NCBI GenBank assembly: GCA_947478535.1
Contig: CANJXD010000075.1
Coordinates: forward strand, 1-15,768
Length of the DNA: 15,768 nt
From: Acetobacteraceae bacterium
Lineage (GTDB): Bacteria > Pseudomonadota > Alphaproteobacteria > Acetobacterales > Acetobacteraceae
Direction of reading: 5' to 3'
Under the pieces are notes generated by a model. That model ran no database searches and was not told the DNA's origin. It worked only from the letters and a program-made list of their open reading frames with translations. Numbering within the stretch: position 1 is the stretch's first letter; every line of letters starts with the position of its first letter. The position numbers and the translations under genes were made by a program. Below, piece by piece: positions 6,971 to 14,735 of this stretch.

Positions 6971-7834
6971 ATGTTCACCACTCGGCGTTGCATCATCGGC
7001 AGTACGGCTCTGGGCCTGGGCGGCGGCCTGCTCCTCCCCCCGTCGGCGACAGCGCAGGATGGAGACCTCCTGGCGCAGTTGCGGCGTGCCGGCGTGGTAA
7101 AGGTCGGGCTGGCGAACCAGCCGCCCTACAGCGGCCTCAACCAGGACGGCACGGTTTCCGGCTTCGTGCCGGCTCTCGTTCAACGGGTCATGGCCGGTCT
7201 TGGTGTGCCCCGGATCGAAGGTGTTGTCGGCACCTATGGCGAACTCGTCCCGGGCCTGATGGCGGGGCGGTGGCAGATGATCGCAGCGTCCTTCCGGCTC
7301 ACGCGCGAACGCTGCCAGGCGGTACTGTTCAGCGACCCCGTGACCTTCGATGGCGGCGCCATCGCCCATGTCGCGGGCTCGCTCCCCACCGTGCCGCGCA
7401 ACCTCGCGGAGGTTGCGGCTGCGCGCCACACCGTTGGCATCCTGCAGGGCAGCTACCTCGCCCGTCTCATCCAGGAACGGGGCATCGACCGATCCCTCAT
7501 CTCGCAGTTTCCAAGCAACCCCGCCCTTATCGACGGTCTGCTGACCAGGCGCGTGCAGGTGGCGGTCTCGACGGATGCGTCGCTCCGCGAACTGCGGCGC
7601 CAGCGCGATAACCGCTTCGACATCGTCTTTCCCCTGGCCGATGATCCGCCTGTCGGTTCCGCGCCGGCCTTCCGCCGGCAGGACGTGGCGCTGCATGCCG
7701 CCTTCCAGCAGCAATTGAGGACGATGCGCGCGGCTGGGGAGGTCGACCGCCTCGCGGCCGAGTTCGGCTTCTCGCCGCCCCCGCCAGACCTTGCCGGCAT
7801 CACCATCGATGCGGCCTGCGCCAACGTCAGCTGA
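6971..7834 (+). CDS. Periplasmic solute-binding protein, family 3, EhuB-like
   Basis: A 287-residue extracytoplasmic receptor (PF00497) for a polar amino acid or a related zwitterion. The N-terminus TTRRCIIGSTALGLGGG followed by a probable SATAQ cut (26-29) reads as a signal peptide with a twin-arginine flavour. Family features are VVKVGLANQPPYSG (42-55), GLGVPRIEGVVGTYGELVPGL (77-97, kept by EhuB-type proteins), MIAASFRLTRERC (103-115) and FSDPVTFDGG (120-129). The resemblance is to ectoine-binding EhuB proteins, but some ligand positions appear changed, so the ligand may differ. The start at 6971 has GGAAAGG just upstream and begins at the signal peptide; an in-frame GTG at 6917 would add 18 unlikely residues. 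It is the first gene of the long operon. The last 30 residues (PPPPDLAGI and on) are a short linker-like tail. Confidence 0.88.
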   Translation: MFTTRRCIIGSTALGLGGGLLLPPSATAQDGDLLAQLRRAGVVKVGLANQPPYSGLNQDGTVSGFVPALVQRVMAGLGVPRIEGVVGTYGELVPGLMAGRWQMIAASFRLTRERCQAVLFSDPVTFDGGAIAHVAGSLPTVPRNLAEVAAARHTVGILQGSYLARLIQERGIDRSLISQFPSNPALIDGLLTRRVQVAVSTDASLRELRRQRDNRFDIVFPLADDPPVGSAPAFRRQDVALHAAFQQQLRTMRAAGEVDRLAAEFGFSPPPPDLAGITIDAACANVS

Positions 7835-7863
7835 TCGCGGTCCCGGTGAACCAGGATGCCACG

Positions 7864-8574
7864 GTGAGCGGATACCTGCCCTTCCTCCTGGAAGGCGTCT
7901 GGGTGACGTTGCAGATCACCTTCGCGGCCATGGCGCTGGCCATGCCGGTGGCCTTCGTGCTGGCCGCAGGGCGTATGTCCCGCCATGCCATCCCGCGCTG
8001 GGCGGCAGGGTTCATCATCGAGCTGTTCCGCGGCAGTTCCGCGGTCGTCCAGCTATTCTGGGCCTTCTACGTCCTGCCGCTCTTTGGGCTGTCCCTGTCA
8101 CCGATGGCGGCAGGCATCCTGGTGCTCGGATTGAACGAGGGCAGCTACTTCTCCGAGGTGGTGCGGGCGAGCCTGCGATCCATCGTCATCGGTCAGCGGG
8201 AGGCCTGTGTCGCGCTGCACCTGCCGCGGGCCTACGCCTTCTTCCGCATCATCCTGCCGCAGGCATTGCCGGTGATGATCCCGCCCTTCGGCAACGCGCT
8301 GGTCCTGATGCTGAAGTTCACCGCGCTGGTATCCCTGGTCACGGTGCAGGACCTGTCCTTCCGCGCGGACCAGATCCGCACGGCGCTCGGGGTCTCCGGC
8401 GATATCTACGGGATCGTGCTGCTGATCTATTTCGCGCTGGCGATGCTGCTGGCCGGCGGCGTGGCGGTGCTGGAACGCGCCGCGAACCGCTGGGCGGGGC
8501 GGCCGGTGCCTTCCCTGCTGCCGCGGCTGCGGGCCAGCGCCTCACCGATCCCGCGCTGGGCATTCGGGCGATGA
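7864..8574 (+). CDS. ehuC: Polar amino acid/ectoine-type ABC importer permease, EhuC-like
   Basis: A 236-residue inner-membrane permease of the HisMQ type. It starts with LPFLLEGVWVTLQIT, followed by a hydrophobic helix, the ELFRGSSAVVQLFWAFYVLPL segment typical of this family, and an EAA loop (ACVALHLPRAYAFFRIILPQALP) for contact with the ATPase. A late LKFTALVSLVTVQDLSF block matches EhuC-type permeases. The GTG at 7864 is chosen because AGGA lies seven bases before it; an in-frame GTG at 7846 would add six residues without a visible ribosome-binding site. It follows the binding-protein gene by 29 nt and overlaps the next permease as ATGA. The symbol reflects family resemblance; the substrate has not been tested. 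Confidence 0.88.
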   Translation: MSGYLPFLLEGVWVTLQITFAAMALAMPVAFVLAAGRMSRHAIPRWAAGFIIELFRGSSAVVQLFWAFYVLPLFGLSLSPMAAGILVLGLNEGSYFSEVVRASLRSIVIGQREACVALHLPRAYAFFRIILPQALPVMIPPFGNALVLMLKFTALVSLVTVQDLSFRADQIRTALGVSGDIYGIVLLIYFALAMLLAGGVAVLERAANRWAGRPVPSLLPRLRASASPIPRWAFGR

Positions 8575-9233
8575 GCGGCTTCTCCTGGGACTGGGGCTTC
8601 GCAGCATCGATCCTGCCGGAACTGCTGCACGGCCTGCTCATCACCGTCCAGGCAACGGCGCTCGCCACCCTGATCGCCCTGCCGCTCGGCCTGGTGATGA
8701 TGCTGCTGCGCGCTGCGGGCATCCCCTTCGTCAGTCGCGCGGTGTGGCTGCTGATCGAATTCCTGCGCGGCACGCCCTTCCTGATCCAGCTCTACTTCAT
8801 CTTCTACGTGCTGCCCGACTATGGCCTGCTGTTTTCGCCCTTCGCGACCGGCGTATTGGCGCTGGGGGTCTACGGCGCGGCCCGTGCCGCCGAATTCTAC
8901 CGCGCCGGGATCGAGGCGCTTCCCGTTGGCCAGTGGGAGGCCAGCATGGCCCTCGGCCTGCCGCTCCCCTACGTCTGGAAGGGGGTGGTGATGCCGCAGG
9001 TGGCCCCTGTCGTGGCTCCCATGCTCGGCAATCTCGTCATCGCCTTGTTCAAGGACAGCGCCGTGCTTTCCACGATCACCGTCCTCGAACTCGTCGCGAC
9101 AGCGAAGGACATCGGCGTGATGACCTTCCGCTACCTGGAGCCCCTGACCCTGGCCGGTGTGCTGTTCTGGATCGTCAGCTATGCCGCGGCGCGTGGCGTC
9201 CGGCGGCTGGAGACGCCCCATGCCGGTCGCTGA
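8571..9233 (+). CDS. ehuD: Polar amino acid/ectoine-type ABC importer permease, EhuD-like
   Basis: A 220-residue inner-membrane permease, partner of the preceding one. The opening FSWDWGFAASILPELLHGL, the FLRGTPFLIQLYFIFYVLPDYGL segment, the EAA-type loop (GQWEASMALGLPLPYVWKGVVMPQ), ALFKDSAVLSTITVLELVATAK and FRYLEPLTL all follow the pattern of EhuD proteins closely. It begins in an ATGA overlap with the preceding permease and ends 14 nt inside the ATPase gene, so the three proteins should be made in step. It is intact at normal family length. The symbol is by family, with the transported ligand unproven. Confidence 0.9.
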   Translation: MSGFSWDWGFAASILPELLHGLLITVQATALATLIALPLGLVMMLLRAAGIPFVSRAVWLLIEFLRGTPFLIQLYFIFYVLPDYGLLFSPFATGVLALGVYGAARAAEFYRAGIEALPVGQWEASMALGLPLPYVWKGVVMPQVAPVVAPMLGNLVIALFKDSAVLSTITVLELVATAKDIGVMTFRYLEPLTLAGVLFWIVSYAAARGVRRLETPHAGR

Positions 9234-10017
9234 GGGCGCGGCTGGCCGCGCGCCGATCCTGCGCATGGAAGGCATCGAGAAGGCCTTCGACACGCGCAAG
9301 GTGCTGGACGGCGTCGACCTCTCCGTCCGCGCGGGTGAGAAGGTCGCGTTGATCGGGCCGAGCGGCAGCGGCAAGACCACCATCCTGCGGCTCGCGATCG
9401 GCCTGACGCAGCCCGACGCCGGGCTGATCGAGATCGATGGTCGCTACCTCTGGCACGAAAGCCGCGATGGCGTGCTGGTGGCGGCCGGCGAACGCCATGC
9501 GCGGGAAGTCCGGCGCTGCGTCGGCATGGTGTTCCAGCAATTCAACCTGTTCCCCCACATGACCGCGCTGCAGAATGTGCGTGAGCCCATCATCCAGGTG
9601 CTGCGCCTTTCCCGTGCCGAGGCCGAGGCACGCGCCGCGGAGCTGCTCAAGCTGGTCGGCCTGGCGGATCACACCGGCAAGCGCCCGCCGCAACTCTCGG
9701 GCGGCCAGCAGCAACGCGTCGCCATCGCCCGTGCGCTGGCCTTGCGGCCCAAGGTCATGCTGTTCGACGAAGTGACCTCCGCCCTCGATCCGGAACTGGT
9801 GGGGGAGGTACTGCACGTCATCCGTGACCTCGCCCACGCCACGGACATGACGATGCTGCTGGTCACCCATGAGATCAGCTTCGCCCAGGACATCGCCGAT
9901 CGAGTCCTGATGTTCGACGCCGGCCGCATCGTGGAAGACGGCCCCCCTTCCCAGGTGCTGAAGGATCCCACCCACGCCCGCACGCGTCAGTTCCTGCGCG
10001 CGGTGCTCGAACGATGA
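9220..10017 (+). CDS. ehuA: Polar amino acid/ectoine-type ABC importer ATP-binding protein, EhuA-like
   Basis: A 265-residue ATPase that energises the two preceding permeases. Motifs are Walker A GPSGSGKT (46-53), Q-loop in VFQQFNLFPHMT (104-115), LSGGQ (159-163), Walker B VMLFDE (179-184), the D-loop SALDPELVG (187-195) and His217. An insertion at about 78-97 (WHESRDGVLVAAGERHA) between Walker A and the Q-loop is typical of the EhuA subfamily and separates it from HisP or GlnQ. The ATG at 9220 has GGAG seven bases upstream; an ATG 63 nt earlier lies within the permease gene. The stop overlaps the start of the regulator gene. Confidence 0.92.
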   Translation: MPVAEGAAGRAPILRMEGIEKAFDTRKVLDGVDLSVRAGEKVALIGPSGSGKTTILRLAIGLTQPDAGLIEIDGRYLWHESRDGVLVAAGERHAREVRRCVGMVFQQFNLFPHMTALQNVREPIIQVLRLSRAEAEARAAELLKLVGLADHTGKRPPQLSGGQQQRVAIARALALRPKVMLFDEVTSALDPELVGEVLHVIRDLAHATDMTMLLVTHEISFAQDIADRVLMFDAGRIVEDGPPSQVLKDPTHARTRQFLRAVLER

Positions 10018-10766
10018 GGGCCGGCATGGAAGCGGTTCTGCCGGAGCGCGAGGGCTATGCCGAGCTGCCCGCAGTCGATCGTTCGTCCCTCGCCGTGCGG
10101 GTCACCGGCCTGATCCGCCAGGCGATCGTCAACGGTACCTTGCAGGCCGGGGAGCCGATCGGCGTGCGGGAGATCGCCCGCCGCCTGGGTGTCAGCGCGA
10201 CACCGGTGCGTGAGGCTCTGTTCCAGCTTCGGGGCATCGGCTTGGTGGAATTCCTGCCGGGCCAGGTGAGGATCGTCGCCCCGACCCCCACCGCATTGCA
10301 GGAAGCCTTCGAACTGCGCGAGGCCCTGGAAGGCATGGCGGCACGCCTCGCCGCGCAGCGCCGGACAGAGGCGGAGGCCGCGCGCATCGCCCATTGGGCG
10401 GATGTATCCCGCACCGGCGCGGATAGCGGGGATGCCGCGACCTTCCGCGCCGCCGATGTGGAATTCCACGAGGCCATCGCCCTTGCCGCCCATTCGGCGC
10501 AACTGCATCGCTACCTCAAGAACGCGCTCGACCTCGCCCTGACATTGCGCAACCTGCGAAACCGCCGCGCCAGCCAGCACCTGACGCCGCCCTTCGCCTA
10601 CATGCACCAGCTCATCGCCGAGGCGATCCAGCGCCGCGATGCCGATGAGGCGGAGCGGCTAAGCCGCGAGCATGTGCGGCGTGTCTGCGACCTCATCGGC
10701 GGGCAACCGGCCCAGCCTTCCGCCCGCGACCCACAGGAGAAAACCCATGGCGCTGACCTTCCCTGA
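10014..10766 (+). CDS. GntR-family regulator with FCD ligand-binding domain
   Basis: A 250-residue regulator of the FadR subgroup. The N-terminal winged helix spans about 24-90, with LAVRVTGLIRQAIVNGTLQAGE then REIARRLGVSATPVREAL (52-69) as the helix-turn-helix. The all-helical FCD domain follows, with the likely metal or ligand residues Asp148, His152, His198 and His220 (AADVEFH, YMHQLIAEAI, REHVRRV). Such regulators usually bind a carboxylic acid and act as repressors of the surrounding catabolic genes. It sits in the middle of the operon: its start forms an ATGA overlap with the ATPase stop and its end runs 20 nt into the hydrolase gene. It is therefore probably autoregulated with its targets. 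A start at Met5 (10026) is also possible. Confidence 0.9.
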   Translation: MRAGMEAVLPEREGYAELPAVDRSSLAVRVTGLIRQAIVNGTLQAGEPIGVREIARRLGVSATPVREALFQLRGIGLVEFLPGQVRIVAPTPTALQEAFELREALEGMAARLAAQRRTEAEAARIAHWADVSRTGADSGDAATFRAADVEFHEAIALAAHSAQLHRYLKNALDLALTLRNLRNRRASQHLTPPFAYMHQLIAEAIQRRDADEAERLSREHVRRVCDLIGGQPAQPSARDPQEKTHGADLP

Positions 10767-11898
10767 AGAGGAATACGCGCGCCGCGTCGCCGCGGTGCAG
10801 GCCGAGCTCGGCCGCCAGGACCTCGATGCCATCATGGTCACGGGCCCGGAGAACATCTGCTACCTCTCGGGCTTCTGGACGCCGGGCTACCACGTGTTCC
10901 AGGCGATGGTGGTACGGCGGCAGGGAGAACCCTTCCTCGTCATCCGCAATATCGAGGCGGACAACGTCCGCGCCAATTCCTGGATCGCCCGCTTCCACGA
11001 GATCGACAACCTCGACCGCGCCCTGCCGATCTTCATGGAGGCGATGCGGGCGGAGGGTCTCACCAGCGGTCGCGTTGGCGTGGAGGTGGATGGCGCGCGC
11101 CAGTCCATCACGCGCACGGACCTGCTGGCGGAAGGATTGCCCGCCATCACCTGGGTGCCGAGCACGGATCTGGTGGACCGCTTCCGCGCGGTGAAGTCGG
11201 AAGGCGAGATCGCCCTGATCCGCAAAGCGGTCGCCATTGCCGAACAGGCGATCCTCGCGGGGGCCGACAGCCTGACCACGGCCGCGACGGATAGTGATGT
11301 CGCCGGCGCCGTGCATGCGAGGCTCGCCGCGCTGGGTAGCGAGTTCACGGGCTCGCCCTCCTACATCGTGGGTGGCGCGGCCTCCGCTCGTACCCATGCC
11401 TTGCACGCCAACCGGCCGCTGGCGCCCACCGACCAGGTGTGGCTCGAGGTTTCCGCCAGCCTGCAACGCTATCATGGCGTCGCCAGCCGGATCGCGGCGC
11501 GGGAGCTTACAGCGGCGGCGCGCGACCATTTCGCCATCTCCGCGGAAGCGGTGCAGGCGATGATCTCCACGATGCGTCCCGGCATCGCCGCCGGGGTGGT
11601 CGACGCGGCAGGGCGCGCAGTGGTCGAGAAGTACGGGGTCCGCCATCTCTGGAAGAACCGCGCTGCCTACAGCCTCGGCCTCTCTTTCCCGCCGGGCCTC
11701 GGCGAGGGGCACATCATCGACATCAAGCCGAATGATCCCCGCCTGCTCGAAGCGGGCATGACCTTCCACATGATCCCGATTCTGAAGGTGCCCGGCCTTG
11801 GCGCCATTGGTTGCACGGAGACGGTGGTCGTGCGGGAGGGCGGCGGGGAACGCCTCGGCACGCTGCCGATGGAACCGCTGGCGCCGGGGGGGCGCTGA
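10747..11898 (+). CDS. M24-fold hydrolase, ectoine hydrolase/creatinase-like, lacking most metal ligands
   Basis: A 383-residue cytosolic protein with the creatinase N-terminal domain (about 8-145, with the VTGPENICYLSGF motif at 31-43) and an M24 'pita-bread' domain (about 155-375). Aminopeptidases of this fold bind two metals through Asp, Asp, His, Glu, Glu. Here the first position is Glu234 (VWLEVSAS), the second is Val245 or nearby (RYHGVASR, 241-248), the His motif is replaced by YSLGLSFPPG (308-317), the first Glu is lost in MTFHMIP (338-344), and only Glu358 (CTET) remains. This pattern, and the YSLGL..PP and MTFHMIP segments, resemble EutD/DoeA ectoine hydrolase, which cleaves a cyclic amidine without metal. 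A related cyclic or amide substrate is inferred. AGGAG lies seven bases before the start, and the gene overlaps the regulator gene. Confidence 0.87.
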   Translation: MALTFPEEEYARRVAAVQAELGRQDLDAIMVTGPENICYLSGFWTPGYHVFQAMVVRRQGEPFLVIRNIEADNVRANSWIARFHEIDNLDRALPIFMEAMRAEGLTSGRVGVEVDGARQSITRTDLLAEGLPAITWVPSTDLVDRFRAVKSEGEIALIRKAVAIAEQAILAGADSLTTAATDSDVAGAVHARLAALGSEFTGSPSYIVGGAASARTHALHANRPLAPTDQVWLEVSASLQRYHGVASRIAARELTAAARDHFAISAEAVQAMISTMRPGIAAGVVDAAGRAVVEKYGVRHLWKNRAAYSLGLSFPPGLGEGHIIDIKPNDPRLLEAGMTFHMIPILKVPGLGAIGCTETVVVREGGGERLGTLPMEPLAPGGR

Positions 11899-11900
11899 CC

Positions 11901-13115
11901 ATGGACCCCATCGCCCATCTCTCCCCGATGCTGGACCGCCTGCGCGAGTCCGGCACCATCGAGGTGACGCGCCGCGCGCGGCAGTTGAAGGCCGAGGGTC
12001 GCGACGTGCTGGTGATCAGCGGCGGGGAGCCGGATTTCGACACCCCGGACCACATCAAGGACGCCGCCATGGCGGCGATCCGCGAGGGGTTCACGAAGTA
12101 CACCGCCACCGAGGGGATGCCGGCGCTGAAGGCGGCGATCATCGCCAAGCTGAAGCGCGACAACGGCATCACCGCGAAGACCTCCGAGGTCATCGTGGGC
12201 ACCGGCGGCAAGCAGGTGCTGTTCAACGCGCTGGTGGCCAGCGTCAGCCCGGGCGACGAGGCGGTGATCCCCCGCCCCTGCTGGGTGTCCTACCCCGATA
12301 TCGTGGAGATGTGTGGGGGCAAGCCGGTCTTCGTCGATACCGAGCGCCAGCACGGCTTCAAGATCACGCCGCAGGAACTGGAAAGCGCCATCACGCCAGC
12401 GACGCGGTGGTTCATCATCAACTCCCCCTGCAACCCCACCGGTGCGGTCTATAGCGAGGCCGAATTGCGCGGGCTGGCCGAGGTGCTGATGCGCCATCCT
12501 CAGGTGATGGTGCTGACGGACGACATCTACGAGTACATCACCTTCGACGGCCGCAAGGCGATGACCTTGCCGCAGGTGGAGCCAGGGCTGCGCGACCGTT
12601 GCGTCATCATCAATGGCGTCTCCAAGGGCTACTGCATGACGGGATGGCGCATCGGCTATGGCTTCGGGCCGGAATGGCTGATCTCCGCCATGGCGCGCCT
12701 GCAGGGACAGACGACGAACAATGCCAGCTCCATCAGCCAGGCCGCGGCGGTCGCGGCGCTGAACGGGCCGCATGATTTCGTGGCGGGCCACAATGCGGCC
12801 TATCAGCGGCGCCGTGACCTCGTCGTCGGCCGCATCAACGCCATCCCCGGCCTGGGCTGCGATCCGCCTGAGGGGGCCTTCTACGTCTATGTCGATTGCG
12901 GCGGCGTCATCGGCAAGCGGACGCCGCAAGGCAAGGTGCTGGCCACGGATGTGGATGTCTGCCGCTATATCCTGGAGGAGGTCGGGGTCGCGGTGATCCC
13001 CGGCACGGGCTTCGGCCGATCCCCCTTCCTCCGCCTGTGCTTCGCCTATGCCGACGACATCCTGGCCGACGCCTGCGATCGCATTGCACGCGCCGTCGCG
13101 GCACTCGGGGGCTGA
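11901..13115 (+). CDS. Class I/II pyridoxal-phosphate aminotransferase, aspartate aminotransferase 1-beta type
   Basis: A 404-residue fold-type I aminotransferase (PF00155). Visible catalytic features are Lys242 in NGVSKGYCMTGWR for the Schiff base, Asn178 in NSPCNPTG, Asp207 and Tyr210 in TDDIYEY, Arg250 in GWRIGYG, and Arg378 in FLRLCFAY for the substrate carboxylate. SGGEPDFDTPDHI (40-52) and KYTATEGMPALKAAI (66-80) complete the family pattern. The sequence resembles aspartate/prephenate aminotransferases of alphaproteobacteria, but in this setting it probably moves the amino group of a pathway intermediate. It begins two bases after the hydrolase stop; the in-frame upstream extension overlaps the hydrolase and is not family-like. 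Substrate unknown. Confidence 0.9.
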   Translation: MDPIAHLSPMLDRLRESGTIEVTRRARQLKAEGRDVLVISGGEPDFDTPDHIKDAAMAAIREGFTKYTATEGMPALKAAIIAKLKRDNGITAKTSEVIVGTGGKQVLFNALVASVSPGDEAVIPRPCWVSYPDIVEMCGGKPVFVDTERQHGFKITPQELESAITPATRWFIINSPCNPTGAVYSEAELRGLAEVLMRHPQVMVLTDDIYEYITFDGRKAMTLPQVEPGLRDRCVIINGVSKGYCMTGWRIGYGFGPEWLISAMARLQGQTTNNASSISQAAAVAALNGPHDFVAGHNAAYQRRRDLVVGRINAIPGLGCDPPEGAFYVYVDCGGVIGKRTPQGKVLATDVDVCRYILEEVGVAVIPGTGFGRSPFLRLCFAYADDILADACDRIARAVAALGG

Positions 13116-13118
13116 ACC

Positions 13119-14735
13119 ATGGCCGGGCATGACGCGATCATCGTCGGTGGCGGGCATAACGGGCTCGTCGCAGCCTTCTACCTCGCCAAGGCCGGGCAGC
13201 GCGTGCTGGTTCTGGAACAGCGGGACCAGGTCGGCGGCCCGGCCTCCACGATCGAGTTCTTCCCGGGCTACCGGGGCGCCATCACCAACTCCCCCGGCTC
13301 GCTCGAGCCGCGGATCGTCGCGGACATGCAGTTGGAGAAGCACGGCCTCGCCTGGGCGAAGCCCGACCCCTCCGTCATCATGCCGTTTCCCGATGGTCGC
13401 TTCTTCGTGGGCTGGCGGGACCAGAATCGGCTGCGGGAGCTGATCGCACGGGACTTCTCCCGCCACGACGCCGCCGCCTATTTCGACATCTTCCGCTTCT
13501 TCGATGATTTCGCGCGCCGCATCGGTGTCTCGCTGTTCGAAGCACCACCGACACTCCAGGAACTGGTCGGGCGGCTCAAGACGTCGCAGGACGAGGACGA
13601 CTTCGCCACCATCTTCTTCGGTTCGATCCGAGACTTCCTGGAGGCACGGCTGGAATCCGACGCGGTGCGGACCTCCATCGCCATGCTCTCCACGGGTGGC
13701 GCCGCGGTCGCCCCCTCCACGCCCGGCACGCCGATCGCGCTGCTGCAGCGGCCAATGTCCATGGTCTCCTCCGCCAGCAGCGGCACGCATGATCCACGCA
13801 ACCAGGTATTGCGCGGCTCCACCGGCCTGCCCCTGGGGGGCATGGGCTCCATCACCACCGCCATGCGCCGCGCGGTGGAAGCGCTGGGCGTCACCATCAT
13901 GACCGGCGCCGCCGTACGCGGCATTCGGGTGGACAGCACTGGGCAGGCGCGTGGCGTCCACCTCGCGAACGGGGACGAATACGACGCTCCGGTCATTGTC
14001 TCGAACCTGCATCCTGCGACGACGCTGCTGCGGCTGGTGGAGGAACGGCACGTGCCCGGGGACCTCCTCGGCCGCCTGCGGGCACTGGGGCCGGGCGCCG
14101 CGACCTTCAAGGTCGTGCTGGCGCTGGACGAGCCGCCGCATTTCGCCGGCGCACCGTCGGAACTCGCGGACGCCTACGCCAGTTGCCAGATCCGCATCTG
14201 CCCGGACATGACCTATCTGGAGCAGCAGTTCCGGGACTACATCGACGGGCGCTGTTCGCTGACACCGCGGCTGATGGGCCTGGTGCCAACGATGACGGAC
14301 CCGACGATGGCGCCGCCGGGGCGGCACCTGCTTTCCGTCAATGCGTGGTACTTCCGCCGCGACCTGGCCGAGGGTAGCTGGGAGACGATGCGCGATGTGG
14401 TGGGCGAGAGCATCGTCAACATCCTCGCCGGCTACATCCCCAGCCTGAAGCGCTCCATCGTCGCGCGGAAATTCTACAGCCCAATCGAGTTCGAGCAGGA
14501 CTTCGGGCTGATCGGCGGCAACTTCGCGCATATCGACATGACGCCGGCCCACATGTTCGGCTTCCGGCCAACGCCCGGCCTCGCGCACTACCGCACGCCG
14601 GTGCGCGGCCTCTACCTCTGCGGTGCTGGCACTTGGCCAGGCGGCACCGTCACGGGCGTGCCCGGCCATAACGCGGCCCACCAGGTGCTGCGCGACCTTA
14701 TCGACGCCCCTTCCGCCTCCATGGAGACCGCCTGA
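13119..14735 (+). CDS. FAD-dependent oxidoreductase, PYROXD2/phytoene-desaturase-like
   Basis: A 538-residue flavoprotein. The N-terminal dinucleotide-binding site is IIVGGGHNGLVAAFYLAKAG (7-26), followed by VLVLEQRDQVGGPAST (29-44). The C-terminal FAD block is GLYLCGAGTWPGG then VTGVPGHNAA (from 497), the layout of the CrtI/PYROXD2 amine-oxidase superfamily. No signal peptide or strongly hydrophobic helix is seen, so a cytosolic or loosely membrane-bound enzyme is likely. No carotenoid genes are nearby, so phytoene desaturase is unlikely; oxidation of a C-N or C-C bond in the operon's substrate is the better guess. It starts three bases after the aminotransferase stop, and its own stop shares one base with the next start (TGATG). 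Confidence 0.88.
   Translation: MAGHDAIIVGGGHNGLVAAFYLAKAGQRVLVLEQRDQVGGPASTIEFFPGYRGAITNSPGSLEPRIVADMQLEKHGLAWAKPDPSVIMPFPDGRFFVGWRDQNRLRELIARDFSRHDAAAYFDIFRFFDDFARRIGVSLFEAPPTLQELVGRLKTSQDEDDFATIFFGSIRDFLEARLESDAVRTSIAMLSTGGAAVAPSTPGTPIALLQRPMSMVSSASSGTHDPRNQVLRGSTGLPLGGMGSITTAMRRAVEALGVTIMTGAAVRGIRVDSTGQARGVHLANGDEYDAPVIVSNLHPATTLLRLVEERHVPGDLLGRLRALGPGAATFKVVLALDEPPHFAGAPSELADAYASCQIRICPDMTYLEQQFRDYIDGRCSLTPRLMGLVPTMTDPTMAPPGRHLLSVNAWYFRRDLAEGSWETMRDVVGESIVNILAGYIPSLKRSIVARKFYSPIEFEQDFGLIGGNFAHIDMTPAHMFGFRPTPGLAHYRTPVRGLYLCGAGTWPGGTVTGVPGHNAAHQVLRDLIDAPSASMETA

Noticed and set aside
10747..11898. Calling the M24 protein an Xaa-Pro aminopeptidase or dipeptidase.
   Set aside because: Four of the five metal-ligand positions appear replaced, which is incompatible with the usual dimetal mechanism.
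11667..14681. Roughly 1000-codon open frame on the minus strand opposite the hydrolase, aminotransferase and FAD genes.
   Set aside because: High GC content and codon bias of the plus-strand genes leave the antisense frame open; the translation is compositionally odd and the plus-strand proteins have intact motifs.
13119..14735. Calling the flavoenzyme a carotenoid (phytoene) desaturase.
   Set aside because: The FAD motifs are shared by the whole superfamily, and there is no phytoene synthase or other carotenoid gene nearby.
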